From assembly GCA_947458265.1 (NCBI GenBank), contig CANGYF010000007.1, positions 1 through 64,000 on the forward strand: a DNA stretch of 64,000 nt, read 5' to 3'. The stretch is from Betaproteobacteria bacterium. GTDB taxonomy: Bacteria; Pseudomonadota; Gammaproteobacteria; Burkholderiales; CAIKXV01. This document shows, piece after piece, positions 56,593 through 64,000 of the stretch (its first letter is position 1; each line of letters opens with the position of its first letter). Under the pieces are notes generated by a model. The model was not told the origin of the DNA. It worked only from the letters and a program-made list of their open reading frames with translations, and did no database searches. The position numbers were made by a program, and so were the translations under genes.

Positions 56593-57693
56593 CTACGACA
56601 CCTCGAGCATGCGCGTCAGCGCAAGTTTCGCCAGCCCGGCTTCACGCTCCGGCACCGAGATGCGATTAACCACCCTGCCCTCGACCAGGTTCTCGAGGCA
56701 CCAGGCGAGGTGCTGCGGGTCGATGCGCGCCATCGTCGAACACATGCAGACGGTAGGCGCCATGAACTGGACGACCTTGCCCTGCCCCTTGAACTGGTCA
56801 GCCAGCCGGTTCACCAGGTTCAGTTCGGTGCCGACCAGCCAGCGGGTACCCGGCGCACTCTGCGCGATGGTGCGGATGATGAAATCGGTGGAGCCGACGT
56901 AGTCGGACAGCTTGCACACATCGAACTTGCACTCGGGATGGCTGATGACCATGCCGGTCGGATTCTGCTCGCGCCAGCGCAGGATGTGCTGCGGCTGGAA
57001 CATCTGGTGCACCGAGCAGTGGCCCTTCCACAGCAGCACCTTGGCCATCTTGATCTGCTGGGCGGTGAGGCCGCCCATCGGCTCATCCGGATCCCAGACC
57101 AGCATCTCGGACACCGGGATGTCCATCAGGTAGCCGGTCCACCGGCCCAGGTGCTGGTCGGGGAAGAACAGAACCTTGTCGCGCCGGGCGAACGCCCATT
57201 CGAGGATGCCGCGCGCATTGCTGGACGTGCAGACGATGCCGCCATGCTCGCCGCAGAACGCCTTCAGGTCGGCCGCAGAATTGATGTAGGTGATCGGCGT
57301 GATGTGCTCGTCCGGGTCCAGCACCTCGGAGATCTCGCGCCAGGCGCGTTCGACCTTGGCGAGGCTGGCCATGTCCGCCATCGAACAGCCGGCAGACAGG
57401 TCGGGCAGGATCGCGACCTGGTGAGGCTTGGTCAGGATGTCGGCGACCTCGGCCATGAAGTGCACGCCGCAGAACACGATGTATTCCGCCTCGGTCTGCG
57501 CAGCCAGCCGCGACAGGCCGAGCGAATCGCCGGTGAGGTCGGCGTGCTGGTAGACGTCGGCCCGCTGGTAGTGGTGGCCCAGGATGGTCGCGCGGGCGCC
57601 CAGCTTGGCCCGGGCAGCGACGATCCGCGCCTGACAGGCGTCGTCGTCCAGGGTCTTGTAGTCGTCGAATGACAACACTGGGGTCGCGGTCAT
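56593..57693 (-). CDS. nadA: Quinolinate synthase A
   Basis: NadA condenses iminoaspartate with dihydroxyacetone phosphate to quinolinate, using a [4Fe-4S] cluster, in de novo NAD synthesis. The 366-residue protein has ILGHHYQRADVYQHADLTGD (about 38-57), IVFCGVHFMAE with a cluster Cys, and two more cysteines in the MAPTVCMCSTMA and GGIVCTSSNA segments. ATG 57693 has GGAGG 5 nt upstream. nadB and nadC are not in the window. Confidence 0.96.
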   Translation of the reverse strand: MTATPVLSFDDYKTLDDDACQARIVAARAKLGARATILGHHYQRADVYQHADLTGDSLGLSRLAAQTEAEYIVFCGVHFMAEVADILTKPHQVAILPDLSAGCSMADMASLAKVERAWREISEVLDPDEHITPITYINSAADLKAFCGEHGGIVCTSSNARGILEWAFARRDKVLFFPDQHLGRWTGYLMDIPVSEMLVWDPDEPMGGLTAQQIKMAKVLLWKGHCSVHQMFQPQHILRWREQNPTGMVISHPECKFDVCKLSDYVGSTDFIIRTIAQSAPGTRWLVGTELNLVNRLADQFKGQGKVVQFMAPTVCMCSTMARIDPQHLAWCLENLVEGRVVNRISVPEREAGLAKLALTRMLEVS

Positions 57694-57796
57694 TGCATCC
57701 TCCAGGGAACGCGCATCGGGAAACAGCGCCCGATTAACGCTGACGGGGCGGGGAAGTTAACACAACTGTCACCTTCGGGTGCACTGCAGCGAGGTG

Positions 57797-58240
57797 TCAG
57801 CGCGACGCAAGCAGCGGCAGTCGGCGGATGGCGTCGGCATTGGTCGCAGAAAACACCTTGCCGGCGGCCTCCGACCAAGGCAGCCACTCATATCGGGTGT
57901 GTTCGCGCGGGGACAAGACCACCGGCACACGATCATCGAGTTCCAGACCGAACGCATGTTCGATATTCTCGGTGACGCCGGGGCCGTAGCGGGCTCGCCA
58001 GTGCGGGTAGATCTCGTAGCGGCTCGATTGCTTCCAGTCGGCCAGGCGGCCCTGCCCGGAATCGATCCCGGTCTCCTCGAGCACCTCGCGGCGCGCCGTA
58101 TCGTCCAGCGGCTCGTCGAGCCGGTCGAGGCTGCCGGTGACCGACTGCCAGAAGCCGGGGCGGTCGAAACGCTCGAGCAGCAGCACGTCAAGGGCGCGGG
58201 TGTGGATCACCACCAGCACCGATACCGGGATCTTGTACAC
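57797..58240 (-). CDS. nudB: Dihydroneopterin triphosphate pyrophosphohydrolase NudB
   Basis: NudB removes pyrophosphate from dihydroneopterin triphosphate in folate synthesis. The 147-residue Nudix protein starts YKIPVSVLVVIHT, has FWQSVTGSLDRLDEP and the Nudix core REVLEETGI (about 61-69). Start is GTG 58240, which gives the N terminus of E. coli NudB; there is no nearby ATG. It lies 16 nt after the barstar gene and downstream of aspS, its usual neighbour in betaproteobacteria. Confidence 0.92.
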   Translation of the reverse strand: MYKIPVSVLVVIHTRALDVLLLERFDRPGFWQSVTGSLDRLDEPLDDTARREVLEETGIDSGQGRLADWKQSSRYEIYPHWRARYGPGVTENIEHAFGLELDDRVPVVLSPREHTRYEWLPWSEAAGKVFSATNADAIRRLPLLASR

Positions 58241-58256
58241 GCGCGCGGCGCCTCGA

Positions 58257-58724
58257 TCAGCCGGCGTCTGGCGTGCCGGCCGCCGGCAGCGCATCCAGGC
58301 CGAACTCGGCCGGCTCGTCGCTCGCCACCAGCACCCAGCAGGCGATGCCGCGGTCGCGCCAGGCCTCGACCGCATCGTCCAGGATCTCGACCAGCGTCTC
58401 GAACACCTCCGGCACCTCGCGCGCCGCCAGCGCCGCACCGTCGATGCGCCAGAGCAGCCCATGCCGGGCCGCATCGGGCGGTTCGTGCCAGGAATCGTCG
58501 CGCAGGCATTCGTCCAGCGCGTCCCAGTTGCCACCGAAGTATTCCGGCAGGCCGCAGGCATCGGCGAAGGCATCGAGGATCGCGCCCTTGGAGCCACGGT
58601 GTTCAAGGTCCACCCGCACCACCATGAGCCCGGCGGCGGTAGCAGCCGAGGTCCATGCATCGATGTCGTGGTCGCAGGCGTAAAGGCCGGCGGAGGCGGG
58701 ATCGCGCAGCTGGGTCATGTCCAT
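58257..58724 (-). CDS. Barstar-family ribonuclease inhibitor
   Basis: A 155-residue cytoplasmic protein of the barstar family. The central segment LPEYFGGNWDALDECLRD (about 59-76) matches the barstar inhibitory helix and loop, which use acidic residues to plug the ribonuclease active site. It is longer than Bacillus barstar (90), with extra residues at both ends. It lies 27 bp after a gene for a barnase-like RNase, so the two should form a toxin and immunity pair. ATG 58724; an in-frame ATG at 58718 is an alternative. Confidence 0.9.
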   Translation of the reverse strand: MDMTQLRDPASAGLYACDHDIDAWTSAATAAGLMVVRVDLEHRGSKGAILDAFADACGLPEYFGGNWDALDECLRDDSWHEPPDAARHGLLWRIDGAALAAREVPEVFETLVEILDDAVEAWRDRGIACWVLVASDEPAEFGLDALPAAGTPDAG

Positions 58725-58751
58725 GCGTTGGCTCGCTTGTCGGTCACGGGC

Positions 58752-59207
58752 TCATTCACGGATGCGCCTGAAGCTCGCATAGTGATCGTCGGTGTAGTAG
58801 AACTCGCCGGATCGCGCAGCCACGATGCGGCGTGCCCCGCGGTTGCGCACGCCGGGCGTGGCCACGGTGTACTCGCTGTACCAGCCGCGCTCGCGCGCAG
58901 GCAGCAGCTTCTCGCGGTTGTTGAAGACGATGCCGTCACGGTCGTACGGGAAGGGCCCGCCCGCCCGGATCAGGGCGAGCGTGCGCCGCGCCTCGGGCGG
59001 CAGCTCGGCGACGGCCACTTCCGCGAACTGCCCCTTCGCGGCCGGCGGCGACTCGCCGCGCGCGGATGCCTGCGGTGCCGGCAGCAGCAGCGCCGCGAAG
59101 GTGATCAGCGCCAGCAGCGCCGGCAGAAGCCCGGCGGATGCGCATCGCACGGCGCCCCGCAGCGCCGCCCATGGCGACGGCCGGATGCAGATGTCCTGCG
59201 CCCGCAT
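58752..59207 (-). CDS. Secreted guanyl-specific ribonuclease (barnase/RNase Sa family)
   Basis: A 151-residue precursor: a long signal peptide (about 1-49, ending PQASA) and a mature RNase of about 100 residues. The mature part resembles RNase Sa: LPPEARRTL, GGPFPYDRDGIVFNNRE, YSEYTVATPG (catalytic Glu), RNRGARRIV (Arg) and YYTDDHYASF (His). All three catalytic residues are present. Its ATG (59207) shares a base with the aspS stop (TGATG), so it should be translated by coupling. The barstar gene follows. Confidence 0.9.
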   Translation of the reverse strand: MRAQDICIRPSPWAALRGAVRCASAGLLPALLALITFAALLLPAPQASARGESPPAAKGQFAEVAVAELPPEARRTLALIRAGGPFPYDRDGIVFNNREKLLPARERGWYSEYTVATPGVRNRGARRIVAARSGEFYYTDDHYASFRRIRE

Positions 59208-60970
59208 CACCGAACCTTGATGTGCAGTTCACGCAGCTGCTTCTCGTCCACCGGCGACGGTGCCTGCGTCAGCAGGCATTGCGCGCGCTGCGTCTTCGGG
59301 AAGGCGATCACGTCGCGGATCGATTCCGACCCCGCCATCATCGCCACGATGCGGTCGACGCCGAACGCGATGCCGCCATGGGGCGGTGCGCCGTACTGCA
59401 GGGCGTCGAGCAGGAAGCCGAACTTGGTGCGCGCCTCCTCGGTCGACAGGCCGATCGCCGAGAACACCTTCGACTGCACGTCCTCGCGGTGGATGCGCAC
59501 CGAACCGCCGCCGATCTCGGAGCCGTTCAGCACCATGTCGTAGGCCTTGGCCAGCGCCTTGCCGGGTTCCGTGCCGAGGAAGTCCTCGTGGCCGTCCTTC
59601 GGCGCGGTGAACGGATGGTGCATCGCCGTCCAGCCCTTGCTCTCTTCATCGAACTCGAACATCGGGAAGTCGACCACCCACAGCGGCGCCCATGCGCGCC
59701 CGTCGAGGTGGCCCTTCTCGTGACCGACGCGCAGGCGCAGCGCACCCATCGCGTCGTTGACCACCTTTCCGCGGTCGGCGCCGAAGAAGATCAGGTCGCC
59801 CGACTGCGCGCCGGTGCGCTCGAGGATGGCCGCCAGTGCCTGCGCATGCAGGTTCTTCACGATCGGCGACTGCAGGCCTTCTTCGTTCGGCTTCGACGCA
59901 TCGTTGACCTTGATGTAGGCCAGCCCCTTCGCGCCGTACACCTTCACGAATTCGGTGTAGCCGTCGATCTCGCCCCGGGTGAGCGCCGCGCCGCCGGGCA
60001 CGCGCAGCGCCGCGACCCGGCCGCCCGGCGTGGTGGCCGGGCCGGAGAACACCTTGAACGCGACGTCCGTCATCACGTCGGTGAGCTCGGTCAGTTCGAG
60101 CGTGACGCGCAGGTCGGGCTTGTCGCTGCCGAAGCGGTCCATCGCCTCCTGCCAGGTCATGCGCGGGAACTCGGGCAGGTCGACCGACATCACCTCGCGG
60201 AACACGCTGCGGATCATGCCTTCCATGATGTCGTTGATCTCTCGCTCGCCGAGGAACGAGGTCTCGACGTCGATCTGGGTGAACTCGGGCTGGCGGTCGG
60301 CGCGCAGGTCCTCGTCGCGGAAGCACTTCACGATCTGGTAGTAACGGTCGAAGCCAGCCACCATCAGCAGCTGCTTGAAGATCTGCGGAGACTGCGGCAG
60401 CGCGAAGAACTCGCCGTGGTGCACGCGCGAGGGCACGAGGTAGTCTCGCGCGCCCTCGGGCGTCGACTTGGTCAGCATCGGCGTCTCGACGTCGATGAAG
60501 CCCTGCGCATCGAAATAGCGGCGCACCGCCATCGTGAAGCGGTAGCGCAGCTTCAGGTTGTTCAGCATCTGCGGGCGGCGCAGGTCCATCACGCGATGGG
60601 TCAGGCGCACGGTCTCGGACAGGTTCTCCTCGTCCATCTGGAACGGCGGGGTGAGCGACGCGTTCAGTATCTCGATCGACTTCGCGAGCACCTCGATCTG
60701 ACCGCTGACGATGTTCGCATTGGTCGTGCCGTCGGGACGCCGGCGAACCCGGCCGGAGATGCGCAGCACGAACTCGTTGCGCACCTTGTCCGCCGTGGCA
60801 AAGGCCTCCGGCGTATCCGGGTCGATCACCACCTGCACCACGCCCTCGCGGTCGCGCAGGTCGATGAAGATCACGCCGCCATGGTCGCGGCGACGATGCA
60901 CCCAGCCGTTGAGTTCGACCGTCTGGTCGAGGTGTTTTTCGGAGATCAGGCCGCAGTAGTCGGTTCGCAT
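59207..60970 (-). CDS. aspS: Aspartate-tRNA ligase (probably non-discriminating)
   Basis: AspS charges tRNA-Asp. The 587-residue class II synthetase has the OB-fold anticodon domain ([21 protein letters not shown] in part), motif 2 [19 protein letters not shown], the bacterial insertion domain (about 290-420) and motif 3 [16 protein letters not shown] 60970. It is downstream of DUF502 and fmdB genes and upstream of the RNase gene. Whether it also charges tRNA-Asn cannot be told from sequence alone; gatCAB are not in the window. Confidence 0.97.
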   Translation of the reverse strand: MRTDYCGLISEKHLDQTVELNGWVHRRRDHGGVIFIDLRDREGVVQVVIDPDTPEAFATADKVRNEFVLRISGRVRRRPDGTTNANIVSGQIEVLAKSIEILNASLTPPFQMDEENLSETVRLTHRVMDLRRPQMLNNLKLRYRFTMAVRRYFDAQGFIDVETPMLTKSTPEGARDYLVPSRVHHGEFFALPQSPQIFKQLLMVAGFDRYYQIVKCFRDEDLRADRQPEFTQIDVETSFLGEREINDIMEGMIRSVFREVMSVDLPEFPRMTWQEAMDRFGSDKPDLRVTLELTELTDVMTDVAFKVFSGPATTPGGRVAALRVPGGAALTRGEIDGYTEFVKVYGAKGLAYIKVNDASKPNEEGLQSPIVKNLHAQALAAILERTGAQSGDLIFFGADRGKVVNDAMGALRLRVGHEKGHLDGRAWAPLWVVDFPMFEFDEESKGWTAMHHPFTAPKDGHEDFLGTEPGKALAKAYDMVLNGSEIGGGSVRIHREDVQSKVFSAIGLSTEEARTKFGFLLDALQYGAPPHGGIAFGVDRIVAMMAGSESIRDVIAFPKTQRAQCLLTQAPSPVDEKQLRELHIKVR

Positions 60971-61059
60971 CGTCGTTCTTCGGTTTCCGGCGGGCATGGG
61001 CCCGCGCTGTGGGGTCGTATCGGGAAAATCGGCGGGGCGACGCGCGCGTCGCGGCCGGA

Positions 61060-61719
61060 TCAGGCCTTCGACGTGGGCTGCTGCACCGCCAGCGGGCCGG
61101 CGCCGCCGGCATCGGCCCGCGCCGTCTCGCGCGGCGGCACTATGCCCATCGAGATGATGTACTTCAGCGCCTCTTCGACGCTCATGTCGAGCTCGATCAC
61201 CTGGTCGGCTGGCACCAGGAGGAAGTAGCCGGCCGTCGGGTTCGGCGTGAGCGGGATGAACACGCCGACCGAGTCTCCTGGCAGGCGCCGCGCGACCTCG
61301 CCGCCCGGCTTGCCGGTGAGGAAGCCGATCGTCCAGCTGCCCGGCTGCGGGAACTGCAGCAGCACCGCCTTGCGGAAGGATTGTCCGTTGCTGGCCAGCA
61401 GCGAGTCGGTGACCTGCTTCACGCCGTAGTAGATGGACCGCACGACCGGGATGCGCGCGAGCAGGCCCTCCCAGAAGGCGAGCAGCCGCTGGCCGATGAA
61501 GTTGGCCGCCACCAGCCCGGTCAGCGTGACGATGGCGAGCGTGACCACCACGCCCATCCCGGGGATATGCGTGCCGATCCACGCCTCGGTGCGCCAGGCC
61601 GGGGGCAACAGTTGCAGCGACTGGTCGAGCGTGCCAACCAGAAAGTCCATCACCCAGAACGTGATCCCGATCGGGATCCAGATCAGCAGCCCGGTGACGA
61701 AGTAGCGGCGCAGGTTCAC
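61060..61719 (-). CDS. DUF502 family membrane protein
   Basis: A 219-residue protein with two N-terminal hydrophobic helices (about 8-30 and 52-78) followed by a soluble domain containing [20 protein letters not shown] and [14 protein letters not shown], both diagnostic of DUF502. Function is unknown. Start is GTG 61719 ([17 protein letters not shown]), the normal family start. It sits between fmdB and aspS, its conserved position in betaproteobacteria, with 34-bp and 89-bp gaps. Confidence 0.9.
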   Translation of the reverse strand: MNLRRYFVTGLLIWIPIGITFWVMDFLVGTLDQSLQLLPPAWRTEAWIGTHIPGMGVVVTLAIVTLTGLVAANFIGQRLLAFWEGLLARIPVVRSIYYGVKQVTDSLLASNGQSFRKAVLLQFPQPGSWTIGFLTGKPGGEVARRLPGDSVGVFIPLTPNPTAGYFLLVPADQVIELDMSVEEALKYIISMGIVPPRETARADAGGAGPLAVQQPTSKA

Positions 61720-61753
61720 TGGCGTCGGTCGAGGGCGTACGGACTGGCGCAGG

Positions 61754-62122
61754 TCACTGGCCGGCCGGCTTGCTGGCGGCCGGCGCGGCCGGCGCCGGGG
61801 CGGCAGGGGCTGCCGCAGGCGCCGCGGCAGCCGGGGCGTCGCCCGAGGCTGCGGGTGAGGGCGCGGCATCCTTGCCCGCCTTCGAGGCGTCGGTCTTCGG
61901 GCTGGGCACCGACGTCGTACCCTCGGCCGGCTTCTTGCCGCTGTCGCGGAAATCGGTGACGTACCAGCCGGATCCCTTCAACTGGAAACCCGCGGCCGTG
62001 ACCTGCTTGGCCAGGGTCGGCTTGCCACAGGACGGACAATCGGTCAGTGGATCCTCGCTCACCTTCTGCAGCACATCCTGTTCGAAGCCGCAGGAGGCGC
62101 ATCGATAGGCGTAGATCGGCAT
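61754..62122 (-). CDS. FmdB-family zinc-ribbon protein
   Basis: A 122-residue protein. The N-terminal zinc ribbon has two CxxC pairs (CASC at about 8-11 and CPSC at about 29-32) and the family opening MPIYAYRCASCG. The ribbon is followed by GSGWYVTDF and a Pro/Ala/Lys-rich tail of about 60 residues. FmdB proteins are small putative regulators with unclear function. ATG 62122. First gene of the aspS block. Confidence 0.9.
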   Translation of the reverse strand: MPIYAYRCASCGFEQDVLQKVSEDPLTDCPSCGKPTLAKQVTAAGFQLKGSGWYVTDFRDSGKKPAEGTTSVPSPKTDASKAGKDAAPSPAASGDAPAAAAPAAAPAAPAPAAPAASKPAGQ

Positions 62123-62163
62123 CACGCTCTCCGGAAAAAAGTTGGAAAAAGCCAAAGGAATCA

Positions 62164-62169
62164 ATTATA
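62164..62169 (-). promoter_or_regulatory. Consensus -10 upstream of fmdB
   Basis: On the minus strand an exact TATAAT lies 42 bp before the fmdB ATG, with transcription expected near 62157. No clear -35 is found 16-18 bp upstream. It is the best candidate for the start of the fmdB-DUF502-aspS-RNase-barstar-nudB block. Confidence 0.5.
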
Positions 62170-62300
62170 GCGCGCACGCCGGCAGAATCCGTGCCCGACA
62201 GGCCCCTGCACGGCCCGGCACCGGTCGGCGGATGCGGCCTCGAGCGGCCTTGCCGGCCCGTCGTGTATGCTGGCCCTCCACGATCGACTCCGAAGCCAGG

Positions 62301-64000
62301 ATGAATCCGAAGCCGTTCGATGCGCCGCCGATGTCTGCAGCCTTTGCCTGGCAGCACTGGTATCAGCAGGTCGCCCTCTCACCGCTGCGCCAGGTACGGC
62401 TCGCGGAACTCGCGGTGCGCAGCGCCCTGCGGCTGGCCTTTGCCGGCGTGGATCCGCTCGCCCGCGGCGATGCCGACCCGGCTGCAACGCCACCGGGTGC
62501 AGGTTCGCCCGCGCCTGCGTCGAACGACCGCCGCTTCGAGGGGCCGGCCTGGCAGCAGTGGCCGTTCAATCTGTATGCGCTGGGTTTCGCCATGCAGCAG
62601 GCCTGGTGGCGCGAAGCGACCCAGCCGCTGCCCGGATTGCCGGAACGCGACCGGCGGCTGGTGGAGTTCGGCGCGCGCCAGATGCTCGAAGCGGCTTCCC
62701 CGGCGAATTTCCCGGCCACCAACCCCGAGGTGATCGAGTCGACCCTGAGGGAACACGGAAGCAACCTGCTGCGCGGTGGCGCGAACCTGTTCGACGACCT
62801 GCTGCGCCTGCAGCGGCGCGAGCCGCCCCCCGGGGCCGAGGTGTTCGAGGTCGGCAAGACCGTGGCTGCAACGCCGGGCCAGGTGGTCTACCGCAACCGG
62901 CTGATCGAACTGATCCAGTATCGTCCGCAGACGCCCTCGGTGCAGGCCGAACCGTTGCTGATCGTGCCGGCCTGGATCATGAAGTACTACATCCTCGACC
63001 TGTCGCCGGCGAACTCGCTGGTCGACTGGCTGGTGAAGCGCGGCCACACCGTGTTCATGGTGTCATGGCTGAATCCGGATGCACGCGACCGGGAGCGTTC
63101 GTTCGAGGACTACCTGTCCGACGGCGTACTGGCTGCGCTGCGCACCATCGGTGAGATCGTGCCAGGACAGCTGGTGCATGCGGTCGGCTACTGCCTCGGC
63201 GGCACGCTGCTCTCGGTCGCTGCCGCCGCGATGGCGCGCGACGGTATCGACCGCATCCGGACACTCAGCCTGTTCGCGGCGCAGACCGACTTCTCCGCCC
63301 CGGGAGAACTGGACCTGTTCATCGACGAGGCACAGTTGCTCTGGCTCGAGCAGCAGATGGCGAAGACCGGCTACCTCGACAGCCGGCAGATGGCAGCGGC
63401 GTTCGCGCTGCTGCGCTCGGGCGACCTGGTCTGGACGCGCGCGGTGCGCGAGTACCTGCTCGGCCGGCGTGCGCCGCTGAACGACCTGATGTCCTGGAAC
63501 GCCGACGGTACGCGCATGCCGGCACGGATGCACGGCGAGTACCTGCGGGCGCTGTACCAGCGCAACGACCTGGCGCACGGCCGCTTCATGGTGGATGGGC
63601 GGCCGGTGTCGCTGGCGGCGATCCGTGTACCGGTGTTCATGGTGGCCACCGTCGCCGACCATGTCGCGCCCTGGCAGTCGGTCTACCAGTTGCATCGGCT
63701 CACCGAGGCACCGATCACCTTCGCACTGACCACCGGCGGCCACAATGCAGGCGTGGTGAACCCGCCGCCGGCCGGCGGTGAACCGGCGCGCAGGCACTAC
63801 CAGATCGCCACCCGCCCGGCTGGCGACACCGGCGCGACGCTCGATCCGCAGCGCTGGCGCGACACCACGCCAAGCACGGCCGGTTCCTGGTGGACGCCCT
63901 GGCAGGCCTGGCTCGCGGGGCACGGCAGCGGCGAAACCGAGCCGCCGCCCATCGGTCACGACGGCCTCGAGTACGGGCGCGCGCCGGGCTGGTACGTGCG
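62301..64000 (+). CDS. phaC: Class I poly(3-hydroxyalkanoate) synthase PhaC, 3' end cut off
   Basis: This frame stays open from ATG 62301 to the right edge (566 codons). PhaC polymerises hydroxyacyl-CoA into polyester granules. The N-terminal domain has NFPATNPEVIES and GANLFDDLLRL. The alpha/beta-hydrolase core carries the lipase-like box GYCLGG (catalytic Cys, about residue 300), DHVAPW with the Asp (about 453) and GGHNAGVVNPP with the His. The last visible residues APGWYVR resemble the family C terminus, so only a few codons are missing. It is divergent from fmdB. Confidence 0.93.
   Translation, partial: MNPKPFDAPPMSAAFAWQHWYQQVALSPLRQVRLAELAVRSALRLAFAGVDPLARGDADPAATPPGAGSPAPASNDRRFEGPAWQQWPFNLYALGFAMQQAWWREATQPLPGLPERDRRLVEFGARQMLEAASPANFPATNPEVIESTLREHGSNLLRGGANLFDDLLRLQRREPPPGAEVFEVGKTVAATPGQVVYRNRLIELIQYRPQTPSVQAEPLLIVPAWIMKYYILDLSPANSLVDWLVKRGHTVFMVSWLNPDARDRERSFEDYLSDGVLAALRTIGEIVPGQLVHAVGYCLGGTLLSVAAAAMARDGIDRIRTLSLFAAQTDFSAPGELDLFIDEAQLLWLEQQMAKTGYLDSRQMAAAFALLRSGDLVWTRAVREYLLGRRAPLNDLMSWNADGTRMPARMHGEYLRALYQRNDLAHGRFMVDGRPVSLAAIRVPVFMVATVADHVAPWQSVYQLHRLTEAPITFALTTGGHNAGVVNPPPAGGEPARRHYQIATRPAGDTGATLDPQRWRDTTPSTAGSWWTPWQAWLAGHGSGETEPPPIGHDGLEYGRAPGWYV

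Noticed and set aside
58752-59210. RNase start at GTG 59210
   Set aside because: The ATG at 59207 overlaps the aspS stop as TGATG, a common coupling junction, and gives the same signal peptide.
59138-61228. A long plus-strand frame opposite aspS
   Set aside because: Shadow of aspS and DUF502; no recognisable domain.
62267-63154. A 295-codon plus-strand frame at the right end
   Set aside because: Out of frame with the PhaC sequence. The true frame starts at 62301 and carries all PHA synthase motifs up to the window edge.

Overview
This is GC-rich chromosomal DNA from a betaproteobacterium, most likely Burkholderiales or a close relative. Supporting signs are the carA-carB-greA and rlmE-ftsH neighbourhood, the bamE/fur divergent pair, recN-nadK-hrcA, grpE-dnaK-dnaJ, the fmdB-DUF502-aspS-nudB block, and four Bug-type (TctC-like) periplasmic solute receptors in 64 kb. 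I saw no tRNA, rRNA, insertion sequence, prophage or CRISPR array. The window reads as stable core DNA broken up by catabolic and accessory islands.

Layout. 1-7.1 kb: the 5' end of ftsH, then rlmE, yhbY, a DUF4149 protein, greA, carB and carA (nucleotide and RNA housekeeping). 7.1-20.2 kb: dapB and bamE divergent from fur; recN-nadK; hrcA-hemH; a Ser/Thr protein kinase fused to a cyclic-nucleotide-binding domain; then grpE-dnaK-dnaJ behind a near-perfect sigma-32 promoter that is preceded by a helically phased 10-bp tandem array. 20.2-34.2 kb: metabolic genes (DUF2076, quinone reductase, Bug receptor, PuuD urate hydroxylase, SDR, amidase, Bug receptor), a lipoprotein with an HExxH motif, a Tat-exported kelch protein, a 2-hydroxyacid dehydrogenase, an NhaD-like antiporter, a UPF0149/SEC-C protein and two universal stress proteins behind a probable FNR/Anr site.

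34.2-51.7 kb: methylmalonate-semialdehyde dehydrogenase, a glycine-rich-domain protein, an SLC13 transporter fused to a cyclic-nucleotide-binding domain and apparently coupled to a degenerate trypsin-like protein through a 17-residue Arg-rich micro-ORF, a fumarylacetoacetate-hydrolase-family enzyme with a Bug receptor, a stand-alone aceE divergent from an Lrp/AsnC regulator, another Bug receptor, then an EgtD / enolase-superfamily / FMN 2-hydroxyacid oxidase cluster and a PBP7-type endopeptidase.

51.7-64 kb: an Atm1-type ABC exporter; a long minus-strand block reading fmdB, DUF502, aspS, a secreted barnase-like RNase, barstar, nudB, nadA, ybhP, clsB and a small membrane protein, followed by a strong intrinsic terminator; and a plus-strand PHA synthase that runs off the right edge.

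Themes worth following are heat-shock control (hrcA, a sigma-32 promoter, ftsH), two separate proteins that couple a cyclic-nucleotide sensor to an output (kinase, transporter), a ribonuclease-inhibitor pair embedded in an essential aminoacyl-tRNA synthetase operon, and several overlapping stop/start junctions that suggest translational coupling.
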